This document shows, piece by piece, positions 13,750-23,945 of a DNA stretch of 64,000 nucleotides (position 1 is its first letter; each line of letters starts with the position of its first letter). Location: assembly GCA_028282705.1 (NCBI GenBank), contig JANQHI010000045.1, positions 27,910-91,909 on the forward strand, written 5' to 3'. Below the pieces are notes generated by a model. It saw nothing but the letters and a program-made list of their open reading frames with translations. It was not told the origin of the DNA and made no database searches. The DNA is from Prolixibacteraceae bacterium. GTDB lineage: Bacteria > Bacteroidota > Bacteroidia > Bacteroidales > Prolixibacteraceae. A program made the translations under genes and the position numbers.

Positions 13750-16152
13750 GTGAGGTCAAATAAGCAGGAAAAAATAAATTGTGTGCATTGTGGGGCTGAT
13801 TGTGGTAATTCTCCAGAATATTGGAATGATCTGCCATTTTGTTGCAGTGGATGCAAAACTGTTTACCAGCTCCTGAATGAAAATAAACTCTATAAATATT
13901 ATGACCTGGAAGAGACCCCTGGCATCAAGGTAGAAACCACAGAGTTTGGAAATAAATATGCTTTTCTTGATAAAGAAGAGGTGGCTGAAAAATTGATCTC
14001 CTTTAAAGAAGGAAACATTTCCAAAGTAAGATTTTTCATTCCTGTTATCCATTGTGCATCATGCATATGGCTGCTTGAAAACATGCATACCCTAAACAAA
14101 GGGATTAAATATTCTTTTGTAAACTTTACAAAAAAAGAGGTTGATATTACCTTTGACCAATCACTGATTTCTTTGCGACAACTGGTTGAATTGTTGTCAT
14201 CATTGCATTATATACCCGACCTATCCTTATCTCTTTCTGACAAAAAAGAAGAAAAAAAAAGCTATAAAAAGATACTATACAGGATTGGGGTAGCAGGGTT
14301 TGTTTTTATTAATGTGATGACTTACAGCCTGCCAGCTTATTTTAATGGGGAGCCCCTGAATGATAAATTACAAAACCTGTTTAGCCTGTTGAGTTATATC
14401 CTGGTTATTCCTGTGGCTCTGTACAGTGCCAGTGACTATTACATTTCAGCTTTTAAAAACCTGGGGAAAAAGAATATAAGTATTGACCTGCCCATAGCCA
14501 TTGGCATTATTGTATTATTCCTGGTCACATCCTATGAGGTAATTTCAGGAGTGGGACCAGGGTATAGTGACAGCCTTGCAGGATTGGTATTTTTCTTGCT
14601 TATTGGCAAGTGGTACCAGGGAAAAACCTATGAAGCCCTTTCCTTTGACAGGAATTATAAATCATACTTTCCCATTGCTGTCACAAAAATCAATAAACAA
14701 TTGGAAGAGAGCATCTTGCTGGAGCATATTGAAGTGGATGATGTATTGGTTGTCAGGAACAAGGAATTGATCCCTGCTGACAGTGAAATGGTTGAAGGTG
14801 AAGGAAGGATTGACTATAGTTTTGTAACAGGTGAATCAACCCCAGTGATTAAAAATGCTGGTGATTTTATTTATGCTGGTGGCAGGCAAATGGGAGGTAT
14901 TATCAAAGTAAAAGTAAAAGCTGAAGTAAACCAAAGCCACCTAACTAAACTATGGAACCAGGATAAAACCTACCAAAAACCTACTGACTCATTAAAATCA
15001 TTGTCTGATACCATCAGCAAATATTTTACATTAATCATCATTGTCATTGCCCTGGCTGGATTTATTTTCTGGTTTTTAAAAGGTGAATTTGAAACTGCCA
15101 TTTTTGTATTTACTGCTGTCCTGATTGTAGCCTGTCCTTGTGCTTTGGCTCTTTCTATACCATTCACTTTTGGAAATACCATGAGGATATTTGGGAAAGC
15201 TGGGCTGTACATAAAAAATACAGAAGTAATTGAAAAGCTTTCCCACATAAACACCATTGTTTTTGATAAAACAGGCACCCTCACCAAACCCAATGAAAAC
15301 AGGATTGGTTATGTGGGTAGGAAACTTTCAAAAGAAGAAATAGCAGGCATTTATTCATTGGCAAAACAATCAACCCACCCACTAAGCATTGCCCTGGCTA
15401 CCCATTTTAAACAAAATAGCTACCAACCTCCCGAGCATTTTGTAGAAGTTGCAGGAAGGGGGATATATGGCAAAGTCGTCAACCTGAAAATCAAGTTGGG
15501 GTCACAAGAATATGTAACCCAAAGCCAAACTGACACCAATATTGCTACCATGGTTTTTGTTTCAATAAATGATGAATTGGCTGGCCATTTCAAAATAGGT
15601 AACCAGTACAGGGATGGGCTGGAAAATGTTATAGGAAACCTCAAAGGTAAATTTGCTCTTTATATGGTTTCAGGAGATAATGATTCAGAAAAACAAAACC
15701 TGGAACCCCTGTTTGAAAAAAGCAACCTTCTGTTTAACCAGAAGCCAGGTGATAAAGCAGCATTTATAGCCAAATTACAACAACAAAGCTCACATGTGCT
15801 TATGACTGGTGATGGGCTGAATGATGCTGGTGCTTTGATGCAAAGTGATGTAGCCCTGACCATTGCCAACAAAGTGTACCACTTCTCCCCTGCCAGTGAT
15901 GCTGTGCTTGAGGCTGATAAATTCAATATCCTGGCCAGGTTTATCCATTTTACCAAAACTTCACTGGCTATTGTAAAAGCCAGCTTTGCCATTTCATTCC
16001 TCTATAATATTATTGGTATCAGCTTTGCCATAACAGGGAACCTTTCCCCTATTGTAGCAGCTATTTTAATGCCTGTAAGTTCAGTATCAGTAGTTGCATT
16101 TGCAACTTTTGTAACTAGGATTACTGGAAAAATAAAGCTCAGGATCAAATAA
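13750..16152 (+). CDS. ccoI: Copper-exporting P1B-type ATPase CcoI (FixI)
   Basis: An 800-aa P-type ATPase that pumps Cu(I) across the inner membrane for cbb3 assembly. In order: an N-terminal Cys-rich segment (Cys11, 14, 18, 31, 32, 35); a heavy-metal domain with CASC (Cys102, Cys105); helices; the TGES actuator motif (about 360); the CPC transport motif (about 462); the DKTGTLT phosphorylation site (about 505); and GDGLND (about 686). The Cys-rich head before the metal domain is typical of CcoI/FixI. The start is GTG at 13750, with no ATG in a sensible place. It is separated from the rest of the cco genes by the GxxExxY unit, so it may have its own promoter. Confidence 0.94.
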   Translation: MRSNKQEKINCVHCGADCGNSPEYWNDLPFCCSGCKTVYQLLNENKLYKYYDLEETPGIKVETTEFGNKYAFLDKEEVAEKLISFKEGNISKVRFFIPVIHCASCIWLLENMHTLNKGIKYSFVNFTKKEVDITFDQSLISLRQLVELLSSLHYIPDLSLSLSDKKEEKKSYKKILYRIGVAGFVFINVMTYSLPAYFNGEPLNDKLQNLFSLLSYILVIPVALYSASDYYISAFKNLGKKNISIDLPIAIGIIVLFLVTSYEVISGVGPGYSDSLAGLVFFLLIGKWYQGKTYEALSFDRNYKSYFPIAVTKINKQLEESILLEHIEVDDVLVVRNKELIPADSEMVEGEGRIDYSFVTGESTPVIKNAGDFIYAGGRQMGGIIKVKVKAEVNQSHLTKLWNQDKTYQKPTDSLKSLSDTISKYFTLIIIVIALAGFIFWFLKGEFETAIFVFTAVLIVACPCALALSIPFTFGNTMRIFGKAGLYIKNTEVIEKLSHINTIVFDKTGTLTKPNENRIGYVGRKLSKEEIAGIYSLAKQSTHPLSIALATHFKQNSYQPPEHFVEVAGRGIYGKVVNLKIKLGSQEYVTQSQTDTNIATMVFVSINDELAGHFKIGNQYRDGLENVIGNLKGKFALYMVSGDNDSEKQNLEPLFEKSNLLFNQKPGDKAAFIAKLQQQSSHVLMTGDGLNDAGALMQSDVALTIANKVYHFSPASDAVLEADKFNILARFIHFTKTSLAIVKASFAISFLYNIIGISFAITGNLSPIVAAILMPVSSVSVVAFATFVTRITGKIKLRIK

Positions 16153-16273
16153 AACCTGAAATTCACTAAATAAATATTCCTTTCTCATTCTTCAACCCTC
16201 TATTTTCCTGTGATTCAATTGTAAAACTGAACATAAAATTGTATCTTTTTGCAAATATCCAAAAAATCAAACA

Positions 16274-16990
16274 ATGAAAAAGTCAGCTGCCTTACAGGGT
16301 AAAATACTCTTGTTATCCATAAAAAAGACCCTCTTTCTATTTTTCCTTCTAAACTTATGCCTGTGTTTCAGTTCATTTGCTCAAGGTGGTAATCTCAAAG
16401 CAGGGCAATGGGCAAGTGTAGGTGGGGAGCTACTACTTTCTGGCACACATAAGTTCACCACATCCTGGGCTTCAAATGCAGGACAACAGTGGTGGCAAGG
16501 TGGATTTTGGGATCCTGTGGAAACCCGCAATTATAGCCCATGGGAAAATACAGTTTTAAATTCTGTTTCTCCTAAAAAAGGCCAATTTACAGTAATGGGA
16601 CCATGTAACATTGGTCTCTACCAGCGCGCAAAAGGTCCCAGGATACATTTGAAGGATGCTGAAACTGAACAAGGATTTACACCCTGGGCAAATACAATTG
16701 CATTTTCAAGCCAGGTTTGGAGTGGAACAGTAAAGGACTTTAATAAAAATGAAGAGTTTTGGGGATTTATCCCAGCAGGGAAAGAGGTTACTTTGAATGT
16801 TATTGCAGTAATGACTGCCTATGATAATAGAAGGGGTACAGGTGAAATATCATATCAAGCACCACAGGATATTGAATATGAAATTTGGTTCTTCCCCAGG
16901 GGAGAAGAAGCAAAAATTCTGGGTATACTTTCAGGGTTTGACAAACCACAACCAGGAATACTTTACTACACGGAAAAAAAATGCAACTAA
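16274..16990 (+). CDS. Secreted Trp-rich protein of unknown function
   Basis: A 238-aa protein I do not recognise. It has a charged N-terminus and a hydrophobic signal (TLFLFFLLNLCLCFSSFAQG), cleaved probably after Ala near residue 36. The mature part is rich in Trp and Gly (AGQQWWQGGFW, NYSPWENT) with no Cys pair, repeat or metal motif that I can name, and looks like a beta-sandwich. The next gene starts 19 bases later on the same strand and is also secreted, so the two may be co-expressed. It ends with two Lys, Cys and Asn. Confidence 0.7.
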   Translation: MKKSAALQGKILLLSIKKTLFLFFLLNLCLCFSSFAQGGNLKAGQWASVGGELLLSGTHKFTTSWASNAGQQWWQGGFWDPVETRNYSPWENTVLNSVSPKKGQFTVMGPCNIGLYQRAKGPRIHLKDAETEQGFTPWANTIAFSSQVWSGTVKDFNKNEEFWGFIPAGKEVTLNVIAVMTAYDNRRGTGEISYQAPQDIEYEIWFFPRGEEAKILGILSGFDKPQPGILYYTEKKCN

Positions 16991-17009
16991 CTCATATAAA
17001 CCATCAGAA

Positions 17010-19349
17010 ATGAAACATTTAGCATCAAAATATATAATTCCCCTCTCCTTTTTACTAATTCTTTTATTGATAACACCTAACCTATTTGCTAATTTAAGTA
17101 CTAGAGTAAAAATTTGTGCTGTAAAGGGAACTGTTCAAACAGGACCAGCAATATCACACCAGGGGATAGGTCATTCAACAGTATATACTTGCCCTTTAAA
17201 ACAATCCCTAAATAGAACTGAGTGCAGGATTGTTAATCGCCAAACAATGGTTGAAACAGGAGATAATTCTTTTGGATATATTGAATATCCAAGTGGGTAT
17301 AAAGTGAAAGTAGGACCAAATACAAAACTTGTTGTTGCCCAAAATAATATTTATGTTGAATCAGGGACCAGTTGGTATAAAATTGAAAAAGTTAGCTATC
17401 AAGGAAAACCCAAATTTGTTGTTAAAACACCTACTGCAATAGCAGGAATAAGAGGAACAGAACTTCTGGTAGATGTTAAGAAAGATGGCTCTTCAACTAT
17501 CAAATTAATTGAAGGTAGTCTTGAGGTTTCTGATATAGATCAACAGAATAAAATGATGATGGCAGCGGGCATGGAAGTCACAATTCCTGCTCAAGATAAA
17601 AGCCTAAATACAGGTTTATTAAATATCAAGGACAATCAAAAATGGTGGACTGACTGGCCAACCCTTGTTCCAATTTCTGAAATGCCCCCTGATTTAGATG
17701 ACCCAAATACCTCTACATCAATAAAATCAAATCTAATTGCTGATTCCCATGTTTATGCCTATTCTTACTTAAATTGGAACAAAGCCAATTGGGGTAAATA
17801 TGAAATATTAGGAGCTGGTTGGAATCCTATAGGTGGAGAGAAAAGAGCATATCTAAAATTTGATGTTTCAGGAATTGATAAATCTACATTTGAAAAAGCT
17901 TCATTGAGATTGTTTCATTACCACACAGCTGGAGGTAATTCAGCAGAACTTGGGGTCTACACAGTAAGAAATAGTTGGAATGAAGGAAATGGAAATTACA
18001 AGCCTTCCAATATTGCTCAAGCTGGTGAAATTTGTTGGGTAAATCAACCACAAACTGATCAATACCCAGTGGCTTATTTTAATCCAGGCGCACAAACAAA
18101 TGATTTTGTTGAAGTGGATATTACTGCCTTGGTTAAATCATGGTTGAATGGAATGCCAAACCATGGCTTGGCTATTAAAGCTGGTGAAAACTACTTGAAT
18201 GGCCCTGAATCTGTTTATGGTTTTTATGCAAAAGAACATGAAGATCCTGACAAACACCCACAGTTGATTATAAATGGAATCCAAAACAATGCAAGCTTTA
18301 ATGAAAAACCAGCAACAACCTCTGTACAAAATACAAAAGTTGAAAAAATTAATTCTTTTGATATTACCAATAAAGGAGGGAGGTATGCCTGGGAACACAC
18401 CCAGAATATTTCCATCCCAGGTGAAGGGGCTGTTGTTTTTGAGGCTCTTACTACTGCAGATTTGATCATATGTTTTGCAGAAAACATAACAGATAGGAAT
18501 GCTTTATATGAGATAGTGATTGGAGCATTTCATAACACAAAATCAATTATTAGAAAAGGTGCTCAAAATCCTTTACATGGGCATGTACAAGTTGAAGCCA
18601 GCCAAACCCCAAGAGCAGTCATTGCAGGCAACCAATGGATTACTTATTGGGCTAGTGTTAAAGATGGATTGGTAATGTATGGCAGAGGTAAAGTTATTGG
18701 CCAAAACGCCATGCTGGAATGGCAAGACCCAAATCCTTTAACTTCTATAAATAAAATAGGATTCTCAAGCTGGAATGCCCCAATTAAATTTAGAAATGTT
18801 CAAATATATAGTAGCTCACAACCTGCACGCCAGGAAAGCAAACTAACAAAGAATTGGGAACCAATTGTAATGAATGATGCTTTTACTGTTCAAAAAAGTA
18901 GTGGAGTATATTCCTGGGAATATCCTAAAAACACAAAAATATCAGGGAACACTGCTGTTACTTTTGATGCCAAGGGAACTACTGACCTAATTCTCTGTTT
19001 TGCTGAAGAAGCAGATAATAAAAGTGCCATGTATGAAGCTGTTATTGGTGGGTGGGGCAATACACAAACTGTTATCAGAAAATTCAGGCAAAACCCACAC
19101 CATGGGCATGTAAGGGTCAGGGCAAATGAGAATATTAATGCTATGGTTCAACCCAATGTGTGGGCAAGCTATTGGTTGAGTGTTAATAATGGATTGGTTC
19201 AAATTGGAAGAGGTAATGTACCAGGGCAAAATATTACATTGCAATGGCAAGACCCAATTAATCCACTTGAGTTTATTTCTACAATTGGGTTCATGTGCTG
19301 GAATGTTCCTTATGAGGTAAGAAACTTAAAAATAATTCCATTGAAATAA
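17010..19349 (+). CDS. Secreted FecR / DNRLRE / tandem FAMeT-like multidomain protein
   Basis: A 779-aa secreted protein from the ATG at 17010, which starts a clear signal peptide (MKHLASKYIIPLSFLLILLL). The frame runs up to 16821 but that part overlaps the previous gene. Residues about 30-190 are FecR-like (beta-rich, with KTPTAIAGIRGTELLVDV). About 225-420 is a DNRLRE-like domain (RAYLKFDVSGI, DITALVKSWLNG). About 440-610 and 620-779 are two tandem copies of a domain with YE-x-VIG, IRK, HGHV, GLV-x-x-GRG and the ending IGF-x-x-WN. These resemble the eukaryotic farnesoic acid O-methyltransferase-like (FAMeT) domain, a putative ligand-binding fold. Family assignments are from motif recall; the role is unknown. 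Confidence 0.75.
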   Translation: MKHLASKYIIPLSFLLILLLITPNLFANLSTRVKICAVKGTVQTGPAISHQGIGHSTVYTCPLKQSLNRTECRIVNRQTMVETGDNSFGYIEYPSGYKVKVGPNTKLVVAQNNIYVESGTSWYKIEKVSYQGKPKFVVKTPTAIAGIRGTELLVDVKKDGSSTIKLIEGSLEVSDIDQQNKMMMAAGMEVTIPAQDKSLNTGLLNIKDNQKWWTDWPTLVPISEMPPDLDDPNTSTSIKSNLIADSHVYAYSYLNWNKANWGKYEILGAGWNPIGGEKRAYLKFDVSGIDKSTFEKASLRLFHYHTAGGNSAELGVYTVRNSWNEGNGNYKPSNIAQAGEICWVNQPQTDQYPVAYFNPGAQTNDFVEVDITALVKSWLNGMPNHGLAIKAGENYLNGPESVYGFYAKEHEDPDKHPQLIINGIQNNASFNEKPATTSVQNTKVEKINSFDITNKGGRYAWEHTQNISIPGEGAVVFEALTTADLIICFAENITDRNALYEIVIGAFHNTKSIIRKGAQNPLHGHVQVEASQTPRAVIAGNQWITYWASVKDGLVMYGRGKVIGQNAMLEWQDPNPLTSINKIGFSSWNAPIKFRNVQIYSSSQPARQESKLTKNWEPIVMNDAFTVQKSSGVYSWEYPKNTKISGNTAVTFDAKGTTDLILCFAEEADNKSAMYEAVIGGWGNTQTVIRKFRQNPHHGHVRVRANENINAMVQPNVWASYWLSVNNGLVQIGRGNVPGQNITLQWQDPINPLEFISTIGFMCWNVPYEVRNLKIIPLK

Positions 19350-19613
19350 ATAAATACAATTAATATTTAGTTTCACAGGGTTGTATGATGCCCGGTTCTT
19401 ATTTCACTGAGAATAGCTTTATTATTTTTCCCTTTTAACAACCAACAATCAGGTTATGTTAAAACTGGAATTGTTTCAACAGGAGTTGAAGAAAACCTGG
19501 ATATTGATTCAAATTAAGAAATTTCTTAGATTTGATAGATTATATGCCAGCTAGGAAAGCATTATCAACAAGTTAGCACATTTTATTCTATTGATTTTTG
19601 GCTACAACTGTTC

Positions 19614-20819
19614 CTAATAGTCACGTTTAATTGCTCTTCCCAAGCCACCTATCCCAATGGTCAGGTAGTGCATATTCCCATTGAAACCGTCATATTTTTT
19701 ATCAAAACCCATGTTGTTATATGAGTACCTCAAACGCAAAAACCAATAGGAATCTTCAGGCTTGTTATAGCTTACCATAGGTATTTTTGAACGCCCTAGT
19801 TTAATATCCAGGTTAAGGCCCATGGTGTATGTACCTGTAAAATCAAGCTCAACTTTTTCCAGATCAGGCTCTTCATCCTTATCAAATTCAGTAGGACCAA
19901 TGTTTGTGGTAGCTACACCTGCAAAAGGTGTAATTTTTAAATGGTTGTTTTCAAACAATGTATACCCCAATGAAGCTTCTGGAAGGAATATCCTCACCTG
20001 TGAGCCTTCCTCCCAAACCCCTGTTCCATAATCCCAATCATTGTTGTTTTTACTAAACCCAATATAGTCCCTTAAAAAAAGGGTAAAATCTTTGTAGCAA
20101 ATATCAAATGCCACCCCAATGGGGATATTGTTTTTATATTCCTCTGATAACTTATCAGTGAAAATCCCATAACCACTGAAAAATTCAAACCCAAAACCCC
20201 ATTTTGAAGCTACTTGCCTAAACCTGATGTTCTTCCTTGTATAATCTTCATATTCACTATTAGGATGGTTGCCCAAAAACTCATCTGCCATATCATTCAA
20301 CATGTCCTGGGTGATATCAGGGTCATTTTTACCTGCCAACAAATAACTGAGGTTCATAATAAGGAAATCCTTATCTACCTCAGCAACCATTGATTTCTGA
20401 AGCTGGGAAATGAGGAAATCTTTCATTTGGCTAGTTTTTACCAACAGCTTATTGTATAGCAAGTCATTGTCAGGCTTGATTTTATACTGGAATGAAATAA
20501 CTGTCACTGAATCAAACTGGTTAATGCTTTTCAATAATTCCTGATATTCACCTGTCCAGTAGAGGATAAACCAGTATTCAGCAGGGTAAAAAACTGCATA
20601 ATCCTCATTTTCAACTTCACCAACCAGGTAATTTTTTACTTCCTCCACTTTTTCAAAATCATCCTCCAAAAAACTGTCCAGCAAAAGCCTTCTTCCATTC
20701 GAAATAATTTCTTGTTTCTTATCATCATAATTCAAAATCTCATGCTGTAAGCTATCTACCTGCCCCATTGAAAAAACAGGGAGTAATGCTATTGTTATAG
20801 TCAAGATTATATTCTTCAT
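19614..20819 (-). CDS. Putative outer-membrane protein, Bacteroidota hypothetical
   Basis: A 401-aa protein with a Sec signal peptide (MKNIILTITIALLPVFSMGQ). Residues about 20-200 are helical and charged, TPR-like in rhythm. From about 210 the pattern is alternating beta with aromatic girdles (WGFGFEFFSGYGIF, YLTIGIGGLGRAIKRDY at the end), as in outer-membrane barrels. I do not recognise a named family. It stands alone on the minus strand, convergent with the FecR/FAMeT gene, with about 270 bases of plain AT-rich sequence on each side. Confidence 0.7.
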   Translation of the reverse strand: MKNIILTITIALLPVFSMGQVDSLQHEILNYDDKKQEIISNGRRLLLDSFLEDDFEKVEEVKNYLVGEVENEDYAVFYPAEYWFILYWTGEYQELLKSINQFDSVTVISFQYKIKPDNDLLYNKLLVKTSQMKDFLISQLQKSMVAEVDKDFLIMNLSYLLAGKNDPDITQDMLNDMADEFLGNHPNSEYEDYTRKNIRFRQVASKWGFGFEFFSGYGIFTDKLSEEYKNNIPIGVAFDICYKDFTLFLRDYIGFSKNNNDWDYGTGVWEEGSQVRIFLPEASLGYTLFENNHLKITPFAGVATTNIGPTEFDKDEEPDLEKVELDFTGTYTMGLNLDIKLGRSKIPMVSYNKPEDSYWFLRLRYSYNNMGFDKKYDGFNGNMHYLTIGIGGLGRAIKRDY

Positions 20820-21088
20820 TGCATCAACTTGTTGAAAAATTACTTGCTAATTAAAAAATTTATGAAATTGGGCGGCAATTTAAAAGGAATTCAGTTTAAC
20901 TGCAATAATTCCCATAATATTTTTCTTTTATCTTATGCCAATATTTGTTCATATTAAGCATTGCGAGCTTGAATAATTTATTGAATTATGATTAACAGCC
21001 TATTGTAAATTAGTAGTTTGCCAGTTTAATAAATTTTCTGCTTTTCCCTACCAATATATTTTTTATTTTAGCGCAAAAATCAGATTGA

Positions 21089-21829
21089 ATGCTTAATAAT
21101 AAGAAAATAGTTGTAGTACTACCTGCATACAATGCTGCCAAAACACTTGAGATAACTTATAATGAAATAGATTTTTCTATTGTTGATGATGTAATCTTGG
21201 TTGATGATAAAAGCAGGGACAATACAGTGGAAGTTGCAAAAGATTTAGGTATCCAGCACATTGTGGTGCATGAGCAAAATAAGGGATATGGAGGTAACCA
21301 GAAATCATGTTATAATAAAGCTCTGGAGCTTGGTGCCGATGTGGTTATTATGCTTCATCCCGACTACCAATACACCCCAAAGTTAATCCCTGCTATGAGC
21401 AACCTGATTGCAGGAGGGCTTTATCATGTTGTCCTGGGGTCACGCATTTTAGGCAAAGGAGCTTTAAAAGGAGGTATGCCTTTTATAAAGTATGTATCCA
21501 ACAGGGGGCTCACATTTATCCAGAATATCCTGATGAATGCAAAGCTTTCAGAGTACCACACAGGCTATAGGGCATTTTCTAAAGAAGTTTTGGAGCGTGT
21601 CAACTACAATGCCAATTCTAACAACTTTGTATTTGACAACCAAATGCTCTCCCAGATTTGGTTTGCTGGATATGAAATAGCTGAAATAACCTGCCCTACC
21701 AAATACTTTGACGATGCTTCCAGCATTAGCATCAAAAACAGTAGCATTTATGGTTTAGGTGTGCTAAAAACGTCTTTTCAATTTAGGCTTGCTAAATGGA
21801 GTTTAGCAAAATATGCTATTTTCGAATAA
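21089..21829 (+). CDS. Family 2 glycosyltransferase (dolichyl-phosphate mannose synthase-like)
   Basis: A 246-aa GT-A fold enzyme. It opens KIVVVLPAYNAAKTLE, has the nucleotide-binding acidic pair in VILVDDKSRDNT and a D-x-D-like site in MLHPDYQYTP. No C-terminal membrane helices are present, as in DPM1-type enzymes that make polyprenyl-phosphate sugars. It is followed after 16 bases by a GT-C-like membrane protein, which would use such a lipid-linked sugar. The acceptor and sugar cannot be read from sequence. Confidence 0.88.
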   Translation: MLNNKKIVVVLPAYNAAKTLEITYNEIDFSIVDDVILVDDKSRDNTVEVAKDLGIQHIVVHEQNKGYGGNQKSCYNKALELGADVVIMLHPDYQYTPKLIPAMSNLIAGGLYHVVLGSRILGKGALKGGMPFIKYVSNRGLTFIQNILMNAKLSEYHTGYRAFSKEVLERVNYNANSNNFVFDNQMLSQIWFAGYEIAEITCPTKYFDDASSISIKNSSIYGLGVLKTSFQFRLAKWSLAKYAIFE

Positions 21830-21845
21830 TCCTAAATTAACATAA

Positions 21846-23927
21846 ATGAAAAATATGAAATTCAGTAGTAAGGTAATAGTAACCGTCTTTTTCCCAATAC
21901 TGATTGCCATACTGTTTTTCATTATAAACATTATTGATAGTCCAGCATCTGTTACAAGGATTGACCCAGAATATTTATGCCTCCTAAATGGGTTGAATGT
22001 TTCCATACTCCAGTTTGATAATATTGGTTATACAGACCTTCCTGGAACACCTTTCCTTATTTTAACAGGAATATTTGTCCGTTTAACCCACTTGTTTTTT
22101 GGAAACTCACCCATTATTGAGGATGTGATAAGCCGCCCAGATTTTTATATCCAGGCTTCCTCTTACCTTTTTATACTTTTAACAGCCTCCATCCTTATTT
22201 GGGGTGGGCTTAAAGTTCTTAAAGCAACAAACCATGTATTAGCAAGTATTGCATTGCAAAGCAGCTTACTCCTTTCTCCTGTGTGCTTAACTATGCAAAT
22301 AAGGTATAGTGCTGACAGGCTGTTGCCATTACTTGCTTTTATTTTTGCAGTTTACACCATCCTTTATTTATTTAATTCTTTAAACACAAAAAGGTATGTC
22401 ATTTATTCGGGTATCATACTAGGTATTGGATTCATAACCAAATTTAATTTTATTGCCCTTGCTATTTTGCCACTATTTATCGTTGCACCCATAAAAAACT
22501 GGTTAATATATGCTGGAACTTTTACTGCCTCTTCATTTTTGTCTTTTTTGCCTATCATTTCTAAATTTGATAATGTAAAAAGGTTTCTTGTAAGGCTCAT
22601 CAGCCATGGCGGTACATATGGACATGGAGAGCAAGAATTTTTGAATTGGGGAAAGATGGTGGTAAATTTGAAAAAAATATTCCAATTAAATGAAGCCTTT
22701 GCTATTCTATTTCTTTTAACACTGGTGATTATCCTTATTTCAGTTTTATCTAAGGCAATAATTAGTACCAATAGAAAAAAAACATTGTTCCTTGTAGGTT
22801 TTATTTTAGCTTCAGTGATAGAAGCAATTATGGTCTCCAAACATTTTAAGAATTATTACCTAATCCCAGTTTTATCTTTATCTGGAATAGTATTCTTTTT
22901 GATCTGGGATATCCACTTTAATCAAAAGAAAAGTAAACTAAAACTTTGGGTAGGATTCATATTACTTGTTCTTATGATTGCATTTTCTCTGGCAGATACA
23001 AATCAACACAGCAAAACAACCAAACATAAACTAGAAGCAAGGAATAAAACACTCGATTTCTTTGAAAACCAGATGCAACCAAATGACTACCTACTTCTTG
23101 AACCTGCCTGGATTTCAGGCTTATCAAAAATCAATGGCCTTTTGTGGGGCATAAGTTATGTAGCCGATAAAAATGATTTCACAAAATACTATTTAGAGCA
23201 ATATTCTAATGTATTGACTTTTGAAGGAAATGGCCGCCCTCTTAAACATTTTCGTACAAAGGATGTAAATACTGATGAGGTTTTTAAAGCAGGAAACATA
23301 TTTTACCTCTTCTCAACTCCAGGGCGCCATACCAAAGCACTTATTTCTGAATTCAAAATACAAGCTGGTAAAGTAAACAAATTAGTAAAAATAGATACCC
23401 TTTTCAAAAATCCTTTAAATAAAGATATCCTGCTTAAATCTGAACTTGCTGAAAGTTTCAGAAGTGACTCGCTCACAACAATGTCTTTTTTTAATGGGCT
23501 GGAAGAAGAAAAATCCCATTGGAACCAAAAAAGTGTTGTAATAGAGAACCCATGTAATGGTAAAAAATCCATAAAAATAGAAAGGCAAAGCAGCACTGGA
23601 AGCATTTTTAATTTAAACCCAATAGAAAATCAGGAAGGAAAGTTATTTGCCCTGGAAGTTTCCTGCAACTATTACCAAATCTATTCAAACCATACTACAA
23701 GGCTTATTATTGAAGCCACCAACCCAAATGGGAAGAAATTTTGGCATTCAGTTTTTTGTGCTGATTATGCCAATCATATAAATCAATGGGAAAATATCTT
23801 ATACAAAATTTATTTACCTGAATATGTTTCAAATGCACAACACTTACGAGTATATTTCTACAACAGGTCAAAACACCATGTTTATATAGATGATATAAAC
23901 ATTAATGTCATTTATAAAAAGGGCTAA
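21846..23927 (+). CDS. GT-C-like multi-span membrane protein with C-terminal beta domain
   Basis: A 693-aa protein with a first helix (SKVIVTVFFPILIAILFFII), an acidic periplasmic loop (TRIDPEYLCLLNG) and about ten more helices to residue 385, the plan of GT39/ArnT-like glycosyltransferases that use polyprenyl-phosphate sugars. Residues about 390-530 are soluble. The last 150 or so look like a carbohydrate-binding-type beta sandwich (LRVYFYNRSKHHVYIDDI at the end). A similar terminal domain plan occurs in the protein at 26086. The gene is coupled to the upstream GT2. The sugar and acceptor are unknown. Confidence 0.72.
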   Translation: MKNMKFSSKVIVTVFFPILIAILFFIINIIDSPASVTRIDPEYLCLLNGLNVSILQFDNIGYTDLPGTPFLILTGIFVRLTHLFFGNSPIIEDVISRPDFYIQASSYLFILLTASILIWGGLKVLKATNHVLASIALQSSLLLSPVCLTMQIRYSADRLLPLLAFIFAVYTILYLFNSLNTKRYVIYSGIILGIGFITKFNFIALAILPLFIVAPIKNWLIYAGTFTASSFLSFLPIISKFDNVKRFLVRLISHGGTYGHGEQEFLNWGKMVVNLKKIFQLNEAFAILFLLTLVIILISVLSKAIISTNRKKTLFLVGFILASVIEAIMVSKHFKNYYLIPVLSLSGIVFFLIWDIHFNQKKSKLKLWVGFILLVLMIAFSLADTNQHSKTTKHKLEARNKTLDFFENQMQPNDYLLLEPAWISGLSKINGLLWGISYVADKNDFTKYYLEQYSNVLTFEGNGRPLKHFRTKDVNTDEVFKAGNIFYLFSTPGRHTKALISEFKIQAGKVNKLVKIDTLFKNPLNKDILLKSELAESFRSDSLTTMSFFNGLEEEKSHWNQKSVVIENPCNGKKSIKIERQSSTGSIFNLNPIENQEGKLFALEVSCNYYQIYSNHTTRLIIEATNPNGKKFWHSVFCADYANHINQWENILYKIYLPEYVSNAQHLRVYFYNRSKHHVYIDDININVIYKKG

Positions 23928-23945
23928 TTTGTGAGTTTATGCTAT

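Noticed and set aside
18000..18500. Antisense frames at 18138-18487 within the FAMeT-like gene
   Set aside because: They run opposite a continuous frame with clear domain repeats and contain no motif.
22403..22840. 145-codon antisense frame inside the GT-C gene
   Set aside because: Shadow of the membrane protein reading frame, no motifs.
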